64,000 nucleotides of DNA from Hyphomonas atlantica corrig. (GCF_000682715.1 NZ_AWFH01000056.1:62001-126000); one strand, 5' to 3'; shown: positions 1 through 10,059, counted from the stretch's first letter. Program-made: numbers and translations. The notes: generated from the sequence alone by a model not told the origin.

Positions 1-1316
1 CCGGCGATGATCGTGCCGGCCAGTGTCCGCCAGCCGCCTTCGGGGGCGTTCTTGGTCGCTTTGGTTTTCACCTTGATGCGGATCAAGCTGTCATAGACCG
101 GGCTGTCCTCAGTCTTCGTCTCGGTCAGCTTGACGCCGCTGTCGGCCAGTATGGCCGGGGCGGAGACCATGTTCACATCGCCGCGGGAGGCGCGCAGCAG
201 ACCTGCGAGCAGGGCGGCCGTCAGCGGCTTGCGGTTCAGGTCAGCCACTTCGCCTTCATACTCGATGACGACTTCGTCATAGCCGAAGTCAGAGATCTGA
301 CCGGCGAAGCTGCCAATTTTTTCGGCCAGCGTTGCGAACGGCTTGATGCGCGGGGCTTCTTCAGCGGTGATGGACGGCATGTTCAGCGCATTCGTGACCG
401 CGCCGGAAAGCAGATAGTCGGCCATTTGCTCCGCCACCTGAAGGGCGACGTTTTCCTGTGCTTCAGTCGTCGCCGCGCCAAGGTGCGGCGTAGCAATGAA
501 GTTTGGCGTGCCGAACAGGGCGTGCTCTTTCGCCGGTTCCTCGGCGAATACGTCGAAGGCTGCAGCAGAAATATGGCCGCTTTCCAGCAAGTCTTTCACC
601 GCGAGTTCGTCGACCAGGCCACCCCGGGCACAGTTGACGAGGATGACGCCCTTCTTGGTTTTCTCAAGCGCCTCTCGGGACAGGACATTACGGGTTTGAT
701 CTGTAAGCGGAACGTGCAGCGTGATGACATCTGCGCGGGCGAGCAATTCTTCAAGCTCGACTTTCTCAACGCCCAGTTCAACGGCGCGCTCTTCCGTCAG
801 GAACGGGTCATGTGCGGCCACTTTCATCTTCAGGCCAATGGCGCGCTCCGCAACGCGGCTGCCGATATTGCCGCAACCGATCAGGCCGAGCGTCTTGTAG
901 GAAACTTCCGTTCCCATGAAGTCTTTCTTCGGCCATTCGCCAGCTTGTGTGCGGGCATTGGCGGCCGGGATCTGGCGGGCCGCAGCAAACATCATGGCGA
1001 TGGCGTGTTCTGCCGTCGTGATGGCGTTGCCGAATGGCGTGTTCATGACCACCACGCCTTTGGCGGTGGCGGCTTTGATGTCGATATTGTCGACACCAAT
1101 TCCGGCGCGGCCAATGACTTTCAGATTGTCAGCGGCGGCAATGACATCTGCATCCGGTTTACAGGCAGAACGAACGGCAAGGCCGTCATATTGTGGAATG
1201 ATCTCGATCAGCTCTTCTTTTGAAAGGCCAACCTTGATGTCGGTTTCGATTCCGCGCGCCTTGAAAATATCGACGGCGGCGGGGCTGAGTTTGTCAGCGA
1301 TCAGGACTTTGGTCAT
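1..1316 (-). CDS. serA: D-3-phosphoglycerate dehydrogenase, C-terminus beyond the window
   Basis: Oxidises 3-phosphoglycerate to phosphohydroxypyruvate with NAD, the committed step of serine synthesis in the cytosol. The protein begins MTKVLIADKLSPAA at an ATG and 438 codons are visible before the left edge. Seen in order: substrate-binding half, the Rossmann motif GLIGCGNIGSRVA, the VNCARGG segment and TPHLGAAT, followed by the start of the extra C-terminal (ASB/ACT-type) region. This is the long form of the enzyme, usually about 525 residues, so roughly 90 residues are missing only because the window ends. It lies directly downstream of serC and is probably co-transcribed. Confidence 0.96.
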   Translation of the reverse strand, partial: MTKVLIADKLSPAAVDIFKARGIETDIKVGLSKEELIEIIPQYDGLAVRSACKPDADVIAAADNLKVIGRAGIGVDNIDIKAATAKGVVVMNTPFGNAITTAEHAIAMMFAAARQIPAANARTQAGEWPKKDFMGTEVSYKTLGLIGCGNIGSRVAERAIGLKMKVAAHDPFLTEERAVELGVEKVELEELLARADVITLHVPLTDQTRNVLSREALEKTKKGVILVNCARGGLVDELAVKDLLESGHISAAAFDVFAEEPAKEHALFGTPNFIATPHLGAATTEAQENVALQVAEQMADYLLSGAVTNALNMPSITAEEAPRIKPFATLAEKIGSFAGQISDFGYDEVVIEYEGEVADLNRKPLTAALLAGLLRASRGDVNMVSAPAILADSGVKLTETKTEDSPVYDSLIRIKVKTKATKNAPEGGWRTLAGTIIA

Positions 1317-1354
1317 GTGTCTGTCTCTTCATGAGCATTGAGGGCTGCGTCCCC

Positions 1355-1377
1355 CATCCTCAGCAGGGCCGAGGATG
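1355..1377 (-). other. hairpin between serC and serA
   Basis: A perfect 7-bp inverted repeat (CATCCTC and GAGGATG) with a 9-base loop sits in the 95-bp serC-serA gap. There is no T run, so it looks like an mRNA-processing or attenuation hairpin rather than an intrinsic terminator. Its function is an inference. Confidence 0.35.
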
Positions 1378-1411
1378 AGAGAGGGCAGGAAAAGCAAGTC
1401 TGGACGTGGCC

Positions 1412-2575
<1,164 letters not shown>

Positions 2576-2661
2576 CTGTTTTACTCCTATCCTCACAGAT
2601 AGGCTGAGCGCCGTTGGGGGCGCCTGGCCCGCCGCGTCTGTCTCACATTTCCTTGGCGGGC
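2576..2661 (-). promoter_or_regulatory. serC leader RNA (three stacked hairpins, the last overlapping the SD)
   Basis: Read on the minus strand, the 86 bases before serC contain three perfect inverted repeats: GCCCGCC/GGCGGGC (arms at 2655-2661 and 2627-2633), GCGCC/GGCGC (2619-2623 and 2608-2612) and CCTATC/GATAGG (2598-2603 and 2586-2591). The 3' arm of the last hairpin merges with the Shine-Dalgarno AGGAG. A conserved 'serC' leader motif upstream of serC-serA operons in Alphaproteobacteria is established in the literature. Assignment to that family is made here from position and hairpin layout only. Confidence 0.6.
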
Positions 2662-2710
2662 GCAAATGACAATATTGCGTCGTGTGCAGGTCGGTGGTTC
2701 AGTAGAGCGC

Positions 2711-3547
2711 ATGACCCTGACCATTCAGCCATTGTCGGGCACTCTCGGCGCCGAAATCTTCGGGGCAGACCTTCTCAGCGGCCTGTCGAATGCCGAGTTC
2801 GATGAGATCCATCAGGCATTTCTCGATCACAAGGTGATCGTTTTGCGCGGCCAGAACGGGCTGACGCCGGACCAGCAGAAGGATTTCGCGCGGCGGTTCG
2901 GCACGCTGAATATACACCCATATGTGAAGGGCATGGACGGCCATCCGGAGCTGCTGGAAATCATCAAGGAACCGGACGAGAAAACCAATTTTGGCGGCGG
3001 CTGGCATTCCGACATGAGCTTTCTGGAGGAGCCGGCCCTAGGGTCTGTGCTGCACGCCATCGAAGTGCCGCCCTATGGTGGGGACACGCTGTTTGCCGAC
3101 CAGCAGGCGGCTTATGATCGCCTGTCAGATGGGCTCAAGGCGACGCTGGAGGGCATGACGGCGATCCATACGGCCAGCAAGGAATACGGCGCCGATGGGT
3201 ATTCGGCGGCGGTGCGCCAGTCGATGGACGCGAAATCAGCGCCCGATGCGCCGGAATTCGAACATCCCGTGATCCGCACCCATCCGCAGACGGGCCGCAA
3301 GGGCCTGTTTATCAATCCTGCCTTCACGCTGCGCTTTGCGGGCTGGAGCCGGAAGGAAAGCCGGCCGCTGCTGACCTATCTGTTCGACCTGTCCCGCGAG
3401 GAGCGCAATACATGCCGCGTGCGCTGGCAGGCGGGGGATGTGACCATGTGGGACAATCGCTGTGTCTGGCACTACGCTTTGAATGATTATCACGGCTATC
3501 GACGCCACATGCGCCGCGCCACGATCAATGGCGACCGACCCCGCTAA
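2711..3547 (+). CDS. TauD/TfdA-family 2-oxoglutarate- and Fe(II)-dependent dioxygenase
   Basis: Members hydroxylate taurine, alkylsulfates or aryloxy acids while decarboxylating 2-oxoglutarate; the substrate here is unknown. The 278-residue protein starts MTLTIQPLSGTLGAEI, the standard family opening. An upstream ATG at 2666 would add 15 residues without a good ribosome site. The metal-binding triad is visible as HSD in GGWHSDMSF and a distal His in VWHYALNDYHGYRR; the 2-oxoglutarate-binding Arg lies in the RRHMRRATINGDRP tail. Its stop codon overlaps the convergent stop of the next gene (CTAA at 3544-3547). No sulfonate transporter is adjacent, so taurine use cannot be inferred. Confidence 0.88.
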   Translation: MTLTIQPLSGTLGAEIFGADLLSGLSNAEFDEIHQAFLDHKVIVLRGQNGLTPDQQKDFARRFGTLNIHPYVKGMDGHPELLEIIKEPDEKTNFGGGWHSDMSFLEEPALGSVLHAIEVPPYGGDTLFADQQAAYDRLSDGLKATLEGMTAIHTASKEYGADGYSAAVRQSMDAKSAPDAPEFEHPVIRTHPQTGRKGLFINPAFTLRFAGWSRKESRPLLTYLFDLSREERNTCRVRWQAGDVTMWDNRCVWHYALNDYHGYRRHMRRATINGDRPR

Positions 3548-4197
3548 TCGAGGTTGCTGAGCACGCCCCAGGCGATCAGGGCCTGACCGCCATAATAGAG
3601 AAACCAGAGTGCGATGGAGGGCAGGGCGCGTTTCGGCGCATCTGCTGGCCTGACAAACAATTGAAACGACAGGATCACATCTGACGCGATGAACATGAGC
3701 GCACCCAGCAGGACGGGAAGATAGGCGGGGTCTAGCCGAAGCGCTGCTGCGCCCATCATCAGGATGATCGCGCCATATCCGATGACCGGGAAACGCATGT
3801 CTTTCGTTACCCATGGCGCGAGCCAGCGGATAAAAACGACGCCGCAGGCGATAAGGCCAATCTGTGCGGCGAGGATCAAGAGCGTCCGATCAGCCTGTGG
3901 CAGGGCCCAGAACAGCGCAATATAGGCAATATGCGCCGCGAAGAAGGCGCCCATGCCGGGCAGCAGGAATTTGTCGTTCTCATCAGCCTCAAGGAAGAAA
4001 TCGCCAAGCGCGCTCAGAGCCAGCCCAGCCACCAGCAGGACCGGGCCGCCAAGCAAATATGCCCACAGCGCGAGCAGGGCGGTGGAGCCGGTTTTCACAA
4101 TCAGTTTGAGCAGGCTGTGCGGACGCCAGCAGAATGCAACGCCGTACAGGGCGCCGAGAGCGATCGATGCGAGCAGGACGCCGGTTGAGAGTGTCAC
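3544..4197 (-). CDS. YhhN/TMEM86-family lysoplasmalogenase-like membrane protein
   Basis: 217 residues in about seven or eight hydrophobic segments, matching the YhhN (TMEM86) family, whose animal members hydrolyse the vinyl-ether bond of lysoplasmalogens. Family signatures seen are SALGDFFL and GMGAFFAAHIAYIALF. Bacterial members are less well characterised, so the substrate is inferred. It starts at a GTG four bases downstream of the preceding gene's stop, so it is almost certainly translated from the same message as the DUF1232 protein. Confidence 0.83.
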   Translation of the reverse strand: MTLSTGVLLASIALGALYGVAFCWRPHSLLKLIVKTGSTALLALWAYLLGGPVLLVAGLALSALGDFFLEADENDKFLLPGMGAFFAAHIAYIALFWALPQADRTLLILAAQIGLIACGVVFIRWLAPWVTKDMRFPVIGYGAIILMMGAAALRLDPAYLPVLLGALMFIASDVILSFQLFVRPADAPKRALPSIALWFLYYGGQALIAWGVLSNLD

Positions 4198-4201
4198 TGG
4201 A

Positions 4202-4603
4202 TCAGTCTTCGCGTCTGACTGGTTCGGGCATGCGCAGCAGGCGGCGCGCCATTCCGCGATGTACGTCCTTCACATGCATGCCCACAATGCCGAGCGCTGT
4301 GGCGAGCACGGTTGCGTCGTCCGTAAAGCCAAGCCCAGCCAGGAAATCCGGCATCAGATCGATTGGCATCACGAAATAGGCCGCCGCTGCAAACAGAACG
4401 CCTTTTGCCTTGAGTGGCGTGTCCGGATCGCGCGCCGCGAAATAGGCTGCCGCTAGGTCATCCGCAAACGGTATCTTTCCGGCGACTTTCAGCAATTTCG
4501 GCACGAGGCCTTTCGCGCCGCGCTCCATACGCTCCACCGATTGCGGCGTGAACCGGCCATCGGCGTCCTGCACCATGTTTATTATTTCCGCTGCGTCAGA
4601 CAT
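4202..4603 (-). CDS. DUF1232 (YkvA-like) membrane-associated protein
   Basis: 133 residues with a central hydrophobic stretch containing AAYFVMPIDLMPDF; the short IPxDLxPDF-like element is the hallmark of DUF1232. Family function is unknown. The N-terminal half is charged and amphipathic. AGGAG stands ahead of the ATG. It is the first gene of a two-gene operon with the YhhN-like protein, which suggests a membrane-lipid context, but this is only an association. Confidence 0.85.
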   Translation of the reverse strand: MSDAAEIINMVQDADGRFTPQSVERMERGAKGLVPKLLKVAGKIPFADDLAAAYFAARDPDTPLKAKGVLFAAAAYFVMPIDLMPDFLAGLGFTDDATVLATALGIVGMHVKDVHRGMARRLLRMPEPVRRED

Positions 4604-4668
4604 TGCGAACTCCTGTCAGCACTATAGACCAATAGTGTATCAACAAAAACAAGGGAGGGCAGCAGCCC

Positions 4669-5448
4669 ATGGAACTGAACTCTAACATCTCTGCAGTCAT
4701 CACCGGCGGTGCGTCTGGTCTCGGCGCAGCGACAGCCCGCAAACTGGCCGCACAAGGCGTCAAAGTTGCCCTGTTCGACCTGAACGAAGAAAAAGGTGAA
4801 GCTCTCGCCAGCGAGCTTGGCGGCGTTTTCTGCAAAGTGAACGTCACCGATGAGGCGTCTGTTGATGCCGGCTTTGAAAAGGCTCGCGCGGCAAACGGCC
4901 AGGAGCGTATCCTTGTGAACTGCGCCGGCACCGGCAACGCGATCAAGACCGCCAGCCGCAACAAGGAAACCGGCGAGATCAAGCATTTCCCGCTCGATAA
5001 GTTTGACCTGATTATCCAGATCAATCTGGTGGGTACCTTCCGTTGCATCGCCAAATCTGCCGCTGGCATGATGTCGCTGGACCCGATTGACGGGGAGCGC
5101 GGTGCGATTGTGAACACCGCATCTGTCGCGGCTGAAGACGGACAGATGGGGCAGGCTGCCTACTCTGCCTCCAAGGGCGGCGTGGTTGGCATGACGCTGC
5201 CGATCGCACGTGACCTGTCGCGTGAACTGATCCGTGTGAACACGATCCTGCCGGGCATCTTCGACACGCCGCTCATGCAGGGCGCACCGGACAATGTGAA
5301 ACAGGCGCTGGCCGCTTCCGTGCCGAACCCGGCCCGTCTTGGTAATCCGGACGAGTATGCCTCGCTCGCCTGCGAAATGATCAAGAACGGCTACTTCAAC
5401 GGTGAAGACGTCCGCCTCGACGGCGCGATCCGCATGTCGCCGCGCTGA
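4669..5448 (+). CDS. SDR-family 3-hydroxyacyl-CoA dehydrogenase (HSD17B10-like)
   Basis: 259-residue short-chain dehydrogenase. The NAD-binding motif TGGASGLG is near residue 13, NCAG follows around 85, and YSASKGG gives the catalytic Tyr and Lys. The insertion after NCAGTGNA (TASRNKETGEIKHF) and the ending VRLDGAIRM are typical of type II 3-hydroxyacyl-CoA dehydrogenases, which oxidise 3-hydroxyacyl-CoA in beta-oxidation. AGGGAGG precedes the ATG, and a strong terminator follows within 30 bases, so it is probably a single-gene unit. Confidence 0.9.
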   Translation: MELNSNISAVITGGASGLGAATARKLAAQGVKVALFDLNEEKGEALASELGGVFCKVNVTDEASVDAGFEKARAANGQERILVNCAGTGNAIKTASRNKETGEIKHFPLDKFDLIIQINLVGTFRCIAKSAAGMMSLDPIDGERGAIVNTASVAAEDGQMGQAAYSASKGGVVGMTLPIARDLSRELIRVNTILPGIFDTPLMQGAPDNVKQALAASVPNPARLGNPDEYASLACEMIKNGYFNGEDVRLDGAIRMSPR

Positions 5449-5475
5449 TCGGCCAAAGCCCTTCAGGAACGCTTC

Positions 5476-5508
5476 AAGGCCCGCTCCCGAAAAGGGGCGG
5501 GCCTTTTT
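5476..5508 (+). terminator. intrinsic terminator after the SDR gene
   Basis: A 12-bp stem (AAGGCCCGCTCC with GGGGCGGGCCTT, one G-T pair), short GAAAA-containing loop and five T residues. Confidence 0.9.
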
Positions 5509-5560
5509 AATGGAAGCGGGCCGCGAGGAAGACAGGGAGCCCGGCTCCCGGTCGTCCCCG

Positions 5561-6322
5561 TTACTGTCCCTTGCGTTGTTTCACGCCTTCCTCATCAGCA
5601 ATCGCACGATCTTCTTCGTCGAAGATGATTTCTGCTTCTTCTCCCTTGCCATAGGCCCGCGACTTCTTCGCGAGCGCAGACATGGACTCTCTCATCGAGC
5701 CCTGTCCAACGGCCATGGTCTTGGATGCAGATACGCCGACGGCCTCTGCATCATCGAACCGGGCGAATTCTGCGCCCAGGAAAACGACTTCCCAACCCTT
5801 GGCCTCGGCGCGATCGAGCGCAGCTTTTGCGCCATCCCTGGTCAGTTCACGGGAAGAATTCTCAAGGCCATCGGTCATGATTACGATCACGGCCTTTTCA
5901 GGATTGTCTGCCTCGGCGCGGGAGACGATGCGTCCGATGGCATCGAACAGGGGGGTCATGCCGCGTGGATTGGCTTCGTCGTTTGTGACGTTTGTCCAGT
6001 TTTCTGCCGTCACCTTGTCGCGCAGCACGTCAAACTGCATGCCATCCTGATAGTCAAATATGGCGAGCGTGACATCTGTCTTGATGTCATCGCCTTCGAT
6101 CTCTCCCTCGTCGGCTTCGCCAACGCTGGCGGCGTAGGCGTTTACAGAAGTGAGCGCTTCATCCCAGATGCTGCTCATGGAGCCGGTTCGGTCCAGCAGG
6201 ATGTAGGAATGCACCGCCCCCGGATCATCTTCGGGTTCCGGTGCGGGTATCTTGGCGGAAGCCTGTCCCATCAAGGAGATGGCGGCTGCGCCAGCGGCGA
6301 GCGTGGTGATGAGCTTTTTCAT
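5561..6322 (-). CDS. secreted von Willebrand factor A domain protein
   Basis: 253 residues with a clear Sec signal peptide (MKKLITTLAAGAAAISLMG then QASA) followed by a VWA domain. The metal-ion-dependent adhesion site is intact in variant form: DRTGS at the first loop, the Thr of GMTPL and the Asp of MTDGLEN. Such proteins bind partners through a divalent metal. The C-terminal 60 residues are very acidic and basic by turns and lack a recognised domain. It stands alone, with an isolated hairpin upstream; partner and role are unknown. Confidence 0.82.
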   Translation of the reverse strand: MKKLITTLAAGAAAISLMGQASAKIPAPEPEDDPGAVHSYILLDRTGSMSSIWDEALTSVNAYAASVGEADEGEIEGDDIKTDVTLAIFDYQDGMQFDVLRDKVTAENWTNVTNDEANPRGMTPLFDAIGRIVSRAEADNPEKAVIVIMTDGLENSSRELTRDGAKAALDRAEAKGWEVVFLGAEFARFDDAEAVGVSASKTMAVGQGSMRESMSALAKKSRAYGKGEEAEIIFDEEDRAIADEEGVKQRKGQ

Positions 6323-6433
6323 GCGTGCGTCCCTTCCCAGTAATCAACGATCTGGCCACCCGGCCTGATGTAGATCAATGTCTGGGCGAAATCAGGCACA
6401 CATGTGGCATTAACGCGTTGTTAGGAAGGTAAT

Positions 6434-6459
6434 CGGGTGCGAATGATGGTCCGCACCCG
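6434..6459 (-). other. hairpin between the desaturase and VWA genes
   Basis: Perfect 8-bp arms CGGGTGCG and CGCACCCG around a 10-base loop, extendable by three more pairs. It could end desaturase transcription, but there is no T run on either side. Confidence 0.35.
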
Positions 6460-6519
6460 GTTAATATGACTGACTGTTCATTTTCAGCAGCCAGCGTCTC
6501 CCGATGTTGATAGGATTGA

Positions 6520-7413
6520 TCAGGCGAATTGTGGCGCGATCTTCAGATTTCGCACCCAGCCGATCTTTTCCATCGCGAGCAGGATGGTGCCGTTATAATC
6601 GACAATCCGGTTCCACAGGCCGCGGCGCGGGCGGTGCAGCGCACTGACCGGCTGGTCGTGGTGATGATCGTGGAAGGCTTCCCCGCCGGTGAGCAACCCG
6701 ATGACGTGATCAGCCCAGAGCGGAGTCTTCAGGTGGCCGAGCACATTGATGCCATAAACGGTGGCGTGGAACTGAATGGCGCGACCGATCACGACCGAGG
6801 CGTGGATCAGCGCGGTCAGCAGGAGCGAGCCACCGGCGGCCCATACGACGAGATAGATCGCCGCCGGGATGACGAGGTGCACCACCAGGCTGATCTCATT
6901 ATAGAAGCGGTCCATCCAGACGACGGCTGGCTGGTTCTTCAACCACATGGCCAGCGGGCGCTGTGTGTCCTTCTTGTCGCGCCACAGGATCCAGCCAACC
7001 CACGCCCAGCGCTTGGACTCGAAGGGGTTGTGCGGGTCGCCCGGCTTGTCGGAGAAGCGGTGATGCTGCGAGTGATAATTCACCCAATCCTTCACATTGC
7101 CCTGCATGGCGATCACGAGATTGATCATGGTGACAATCTGGCCCGGCATGGCCAGTTCGCCGGCCCGGTGCTGCAGGATGCGGTGAAGCGGCCCGATGCC
7201 AGCATTACAGACAAAGATCGACGCGCCGATTACGGCAACGGCCAACGGAATGTACCACCAATGGAAGGTCAGCTGGGTCAGGGCGAGGCCCAGCACGATC
7301 ATGGTGATGAACAGGGCCAGGCCAAGCGCGGGATAACCGAAGGCCGAGAAAAAGCTCGCATAATTGAAATTTTTCCATGTCTTTGGAATGGCGAGCGAGC
7401 GGGGCAGCGTCAT
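6520..7413 (-). CDS. acyl-CoA/fatty acid desaturase (delta-9 type)
   Basis: 297-residue integral-membrane di-iron desaturase that introduces a double bond into acyl chains. The three histidine boxes are present: HRILQH, HSQHH and HDHHH. Four hydrophobic helices surround them. GGAGG stands 5 bases before the ATG. The 5' leader contains a perfect CCCGCC/GGCGGG hairpin (7431-7445) just upstream of the ribosome site, which could affect translation, although that is inference. No electron-transfer partner is adjacent. Confidence 0.92.
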   Translation of the reverse strand: MTLPRSLAIPKTWKNFNYASFFSAFGYPALGLALFITMIVLGLALTQLTFHWWYIPLAVAVIGASIFVCNAGIGPLHRILQHRAGELAMPGQIVTMINLVIAMQGNVKDWVNYHSQHHRFSDKPGDPHNPFESKRWAWVGWILWRDKKDTQRPLAMWLKNQPAVVWMDRFYNEISLVVHLVIPAAIYLVVWAAGGSLLLTALIHASVVIGRAIQFHATVYGINVLGHLKTPLWADHVIGLLTGGEAFHDHHHDQPVSALHRPRRGLWNRIVDYNGTILLAMEKIGWVRNLKIAPQFA

Positions 7414-7635
7414 TGAGTTCCTCCAGTGAACCCGCCTGAGGCGGGCCGTGTTTTATAGAAGTGTCCGGCAATGCGGATTGCTAAAGACTTAAGGTGAGGG
7501 GGCCACCCTCGTAAAGGTGTAACAACATCGCTGGCGCAAACGTTATCGATACGTGTGGTGTGGGGGTGACGAACCGGCCTCGGATTGGCTAGAACACGTG
7601 GGGAACATGTGCCGGGAACCTGTAGGAGGCGCTGC

Positions 7636-8841
7636 ATGGCGGACGATCGTCGCCAATTTGACTTGCAACGGCTCCGGGAACTCGGGCTCGATCTTGATTC
7701 CAGTCAGGATGAGGCAGAGGTAAAAAGCACATGCCGCCTGACGCAGGATTGCATCGAGGCAGGAGACAACAGCCTGACTCTTAACCAGGTCAGTGAGCAA
7801 TTCAGTTGCAGCAATTGTGGCGCGTCGGGTTCGTTCCGGGAATTGGTTCGCGCGCTTGAGACGGGAGAGCCTGCTTCTTCGCCCGTGGTTCGGGACATTG
7901 TTGATACAGATTATTCTGTCGCCCCTATCCGCGCCACCCGCGCAGTCGTGAAGACCGAGCCCAGAGTGGTTCATTTGGGGGAGGGGCAGCGTGTCCGATC
8001 ACAGGGCGAGCTACGGCGAGAGGCCAAAGCGGCGCGCAAGACAGCGCGGCAAGGGCGCCACACCGGCGAGAAGATCATCATCACTTTACTGGCGCTTGTG
8101 TTTCTTGGCGCTGGTCTGGCTGCGGCTGGGCTGTCGGGCTTTGCGAACTATCAGGCCTTTTCCAGCTCGGTCGCCGACCCATTGCAGTCTGGCGTCTGGG
8201 GCTGGACCGGTGTGATTGCCGCGGTCATCTCCTTTGGCGGATTTACCTTCTTCTATTGGCACTCTGCCAATGGCCGGATGAAGGAAGGCATTCGTGCCCT
8301 TCTGTTCGCCCTGGCGGGGGGCGGCACGTCCATCGTCGGCACGCAAATGTATATTGCTGCCAATAATCGCGCAGCCGAAGCCGAATTGGTACAGGCTGGA
8401 TCAAATCGGGACGTGCTGGAAATGCAGATCACCGATTGGCGGCGACAATTGGAGGGGATTCCCCCTGAGACGCGCTCGGTTGAGGGGCTGGAGGCATATC
8501 TGGCGGAAGTTGAACGCGTGGGGCGTACGCATCAGAAACCCTATCGTGATGCGCAGAACGAACTTGGCCTTGCCCGTCGCCGCGATGACCTGCAGGCGCG
8601 GATTGATGCAGCCAATGCAGAATTGCTTGGCACAGGCAGCGGCGACATCCTTGTTCAGGCCCAAACGCGCACCTCCATTCCGGGCTGGTTCTTCGCATTG
8701 ATGCTGGAGCTTTTTTCCAGTCAGGGCACGTCAATCGGGCTGGTTGCCCTGCTGATACTGTACGGGCGCAACCACGTTAACGCGGCAGCTGATAGCGTTA
8801 ACTCATTATCGCAACAAAAATTCGAACGATTTTGGATCTGA
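7636..8841 (+). CDS. unidentified membrane protein with N-terminal zinc-ribbon-like segment and coiled coil
   Basis: 401 residues, family not recognised. The ATG giving MADDRRQF is preferred because TAGGAGG precedes it by 6 bases. Seen in order: a cysteine segment near residues 30-65 (CRLTQDC, then CSNCG, a plausible metal site), a basic linker, three transmembrane helices at about 135-245, an alpha-helical charged region of about 110 residues, and a last hydrophobic helix near 350-380. A terminator follows about 50 bases later, so it is monocistronic. It is divergent from the desaturase. Confidence 0.75.
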   Translation: MADDRRQFDLQRLRELGLDLDSSQDEAEVKSTCRLTQDCIEAGDNSLTLNQVSEQFSCSNCGASGSFRELVRALETGEPASSPVVRDIVDTDYSVAPIRATRAVVKTEPRVVHLGEGQRVRSQGELRREAKAARKTARQGRHTGEKIIITLLALVFLGAGLAAAGLSGFANYQAFSSSVADPLQSGVWGWTGVIAAVISFGGFTFFYWHSANGRMKEGIRALLFALAGGGTSIVGTQMYIAANNRAAEAELVQAGSNRDVLEMQITDWRRQLEGIPPETRSVEGLEAYLAEVERVGRTHQKPYRDAQNELGLARRRDDLQARIDAANAELLGTGSGDILVQAQTRTSIPGWFFALMLELFSSQGTSIGLVALLILYGRNHVNAAADSVNSLSQQKFERFWI

Positions 8842-8889
8842 TGCATAGAGTCGGTGAAGCAACGCTCTGGTGCTTCTCCATCTGAACTA

Positions 8890-8917
8890 AGTCGGCACAG
8901 AATGTGCCGGCTTTTTT
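8890..8917 (+). terminator. intrinsic terminator
   Basis: Stem AGTCGGCACA with TGTGCCGGCT, three-base loop and six T residues. It ends the zinc-ribbon membrane protein transcript. Confidence 0.9.
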
Positions 8918-9097
8918 CGTGCTTCCTGCAATATTTACTACAATTCTGGCCCGCGTCTTGCGGATGCTCTCCTGTCCAGCTGAATGACTGACAAGCGGCG
9001 GAGTATTCCGGAGGGGTACTGTCACCGCGCGACCAGCCATCGACGCTGAAAGAGTCTGGTTACCTTATGCTCCATAATGCGGGCAGAGAGTTGTTGT

Positions 9098-9655
9098 ATG
9101 AATCTGTTCTTCCGGTTCCTCCGCATATTCCTACCGGCGTTCTTCACGAAGAAGCGCACTGGGCTGATGGATGTGCACACGATCCGGTCTTCGGTCTGGA
9201 TCGGGGACCAGGATCCGCTCGGTCACATGACCAATTCGCGCTATTCGTCTTTCACTGATCTTGGCACAATGAACTATATGGGCCGGACCGGTGCGCTGAT
9301 GACGTATCGAAAGCGAGGCTGGAGCCCGATCGTCCAGCATGAATCCATCACATTCTATCGAATGATGAAGTTTCCGCAGAAATTCGAACTGACAACGCAA
9401 CTCGTCGGGTGGGAGGATTGCTATATCTGCTTCCGTCACCGGTTTCACAGCAAGGGAAAGCTGATTGCGGAAAGTCGCATGGTGGCGCGCCTTGTCGGTC
9501 GGCGGCGACAAAAAGTGACAACGGATATGGCGCTGGAGGCGATGGGGCTGGACCTGACGAGCCCGCCGCTCAGCCAGCGTTATCTTGATGCGATTGCAGA
9601 TTTGCAGGCCAAAGACCGCGAGCGGGACGCAGAACAAGCTTCCAAGCAGGACTAA
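9098..9655 (+). CDS. hotdog-fold acyl-CoA thioesterase (THEM6-like)
   Basis: 185 residues from the ATG giving MNLFFRFLRIFLPAF, a hydrophobic N-terminal anchor. The hotdog signature is DPLGHMTNSRYSSFTDLG, close to the D-x-x-x-H-M-N-N-x-x-Y pattern of THEM6/4HBT thioesterases, which cleave acyl-CoA or acyl-ACP thioesters. The C-terminal 40 residues are a charged tail. Its TAA shares bases with the TAG of the convergent cytidine deaminase (CTAA at 9652-9655). The substrate is not predictable. Confidence 0.82.
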   Translation: MNLFFRFLRIFLPAFFTKKRTGLMDVHTIRSSVWIGDQDPLGHMTNSRYSSFTDLGTMNYMGRTGALMTYRKRGWSPIVQHESITFYRMMKFPQKFELTTQLVGWEDCYICFRHRFHSKGKLIAESRMVARLVGRRRQKVTTDMALEAMGLDLTSPPLSQRYLDAIADLQAKDRERDAEQASKQD

Positions 9656-10059
9656 CGGTCAAATTCGAACGCATGTGGCAGAAGGTCTGCCATCTTCCAT
9701 TCCTTGAGTATGGCTCCGTCGGCCGATACCGCGGATACGACACAATCAGATGTGCACAATTCAGCGATACGCTGACGACAGCCGCCGCATGGTGACAGAT
9801 CACCATCTCCGCCAACGATCAGCACATGCGAACAGGTCTTTCCACCAGCTGCGATCATCGCACCCAGCGCCACCGCCTCGGCGCAGGTGCCGAGCGGATA
9901 GGCAGCATTCTCCATGTTGCATCCCGCAAAAATCCGTCCCTGATTATCCAGTACGGCTGCACCGACCTTGAACCGGGAATAAGGCGCATGCGCGTTCTCG
10001 CGTGCCGCAATAGCCGCCGATTTCATTCTGTCTTTCAGGGGGATTTGAGCGTCAGTCAC
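9652..10059 (-). CDS. cdd: cytidine deaminase
   Basis: Zinc enzyme that deaminates cytidine and deoxycytidine to uridine and deoxyuridine. The zinc-site motifs are TCAEA and SPCGGCRQ, and HAPYSRFKVGAA is the substrate loop; length (135 residues) fits the homotetrameric class. The chosen start is GTG at 10059, preceded by AGAGGA at 7-base spacing; an ATG at 10101 would add 14 residues but has no ribosome site. It is divergent from the nucleoside hydrolase and ribokinase pair, so the three form a nucleoside salvage locus. Confidence 0.93.
   Translation of the reverse strand: MTDAQIPLKDRMKSAAIAARENAHAPYSRFKVGAAVLDNQGRIFAGCNMENAAYPLGTCAEAVALGAMIAAGGKTCSHVLIVGGDGDLSPCGGCRQRIAELCTSDCVVSAVSADGAILKEWKMADLLPHAFEFDR

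Noticed and set aside
8846-8880. Hairpin-rich stretch resembling a tRNA half
   Set aside because: No acceptor stem pairing, no T-loop GGTTCGA and no anticodon arm; just a GAAGCA/TGCTTC hairpin before a terminator.
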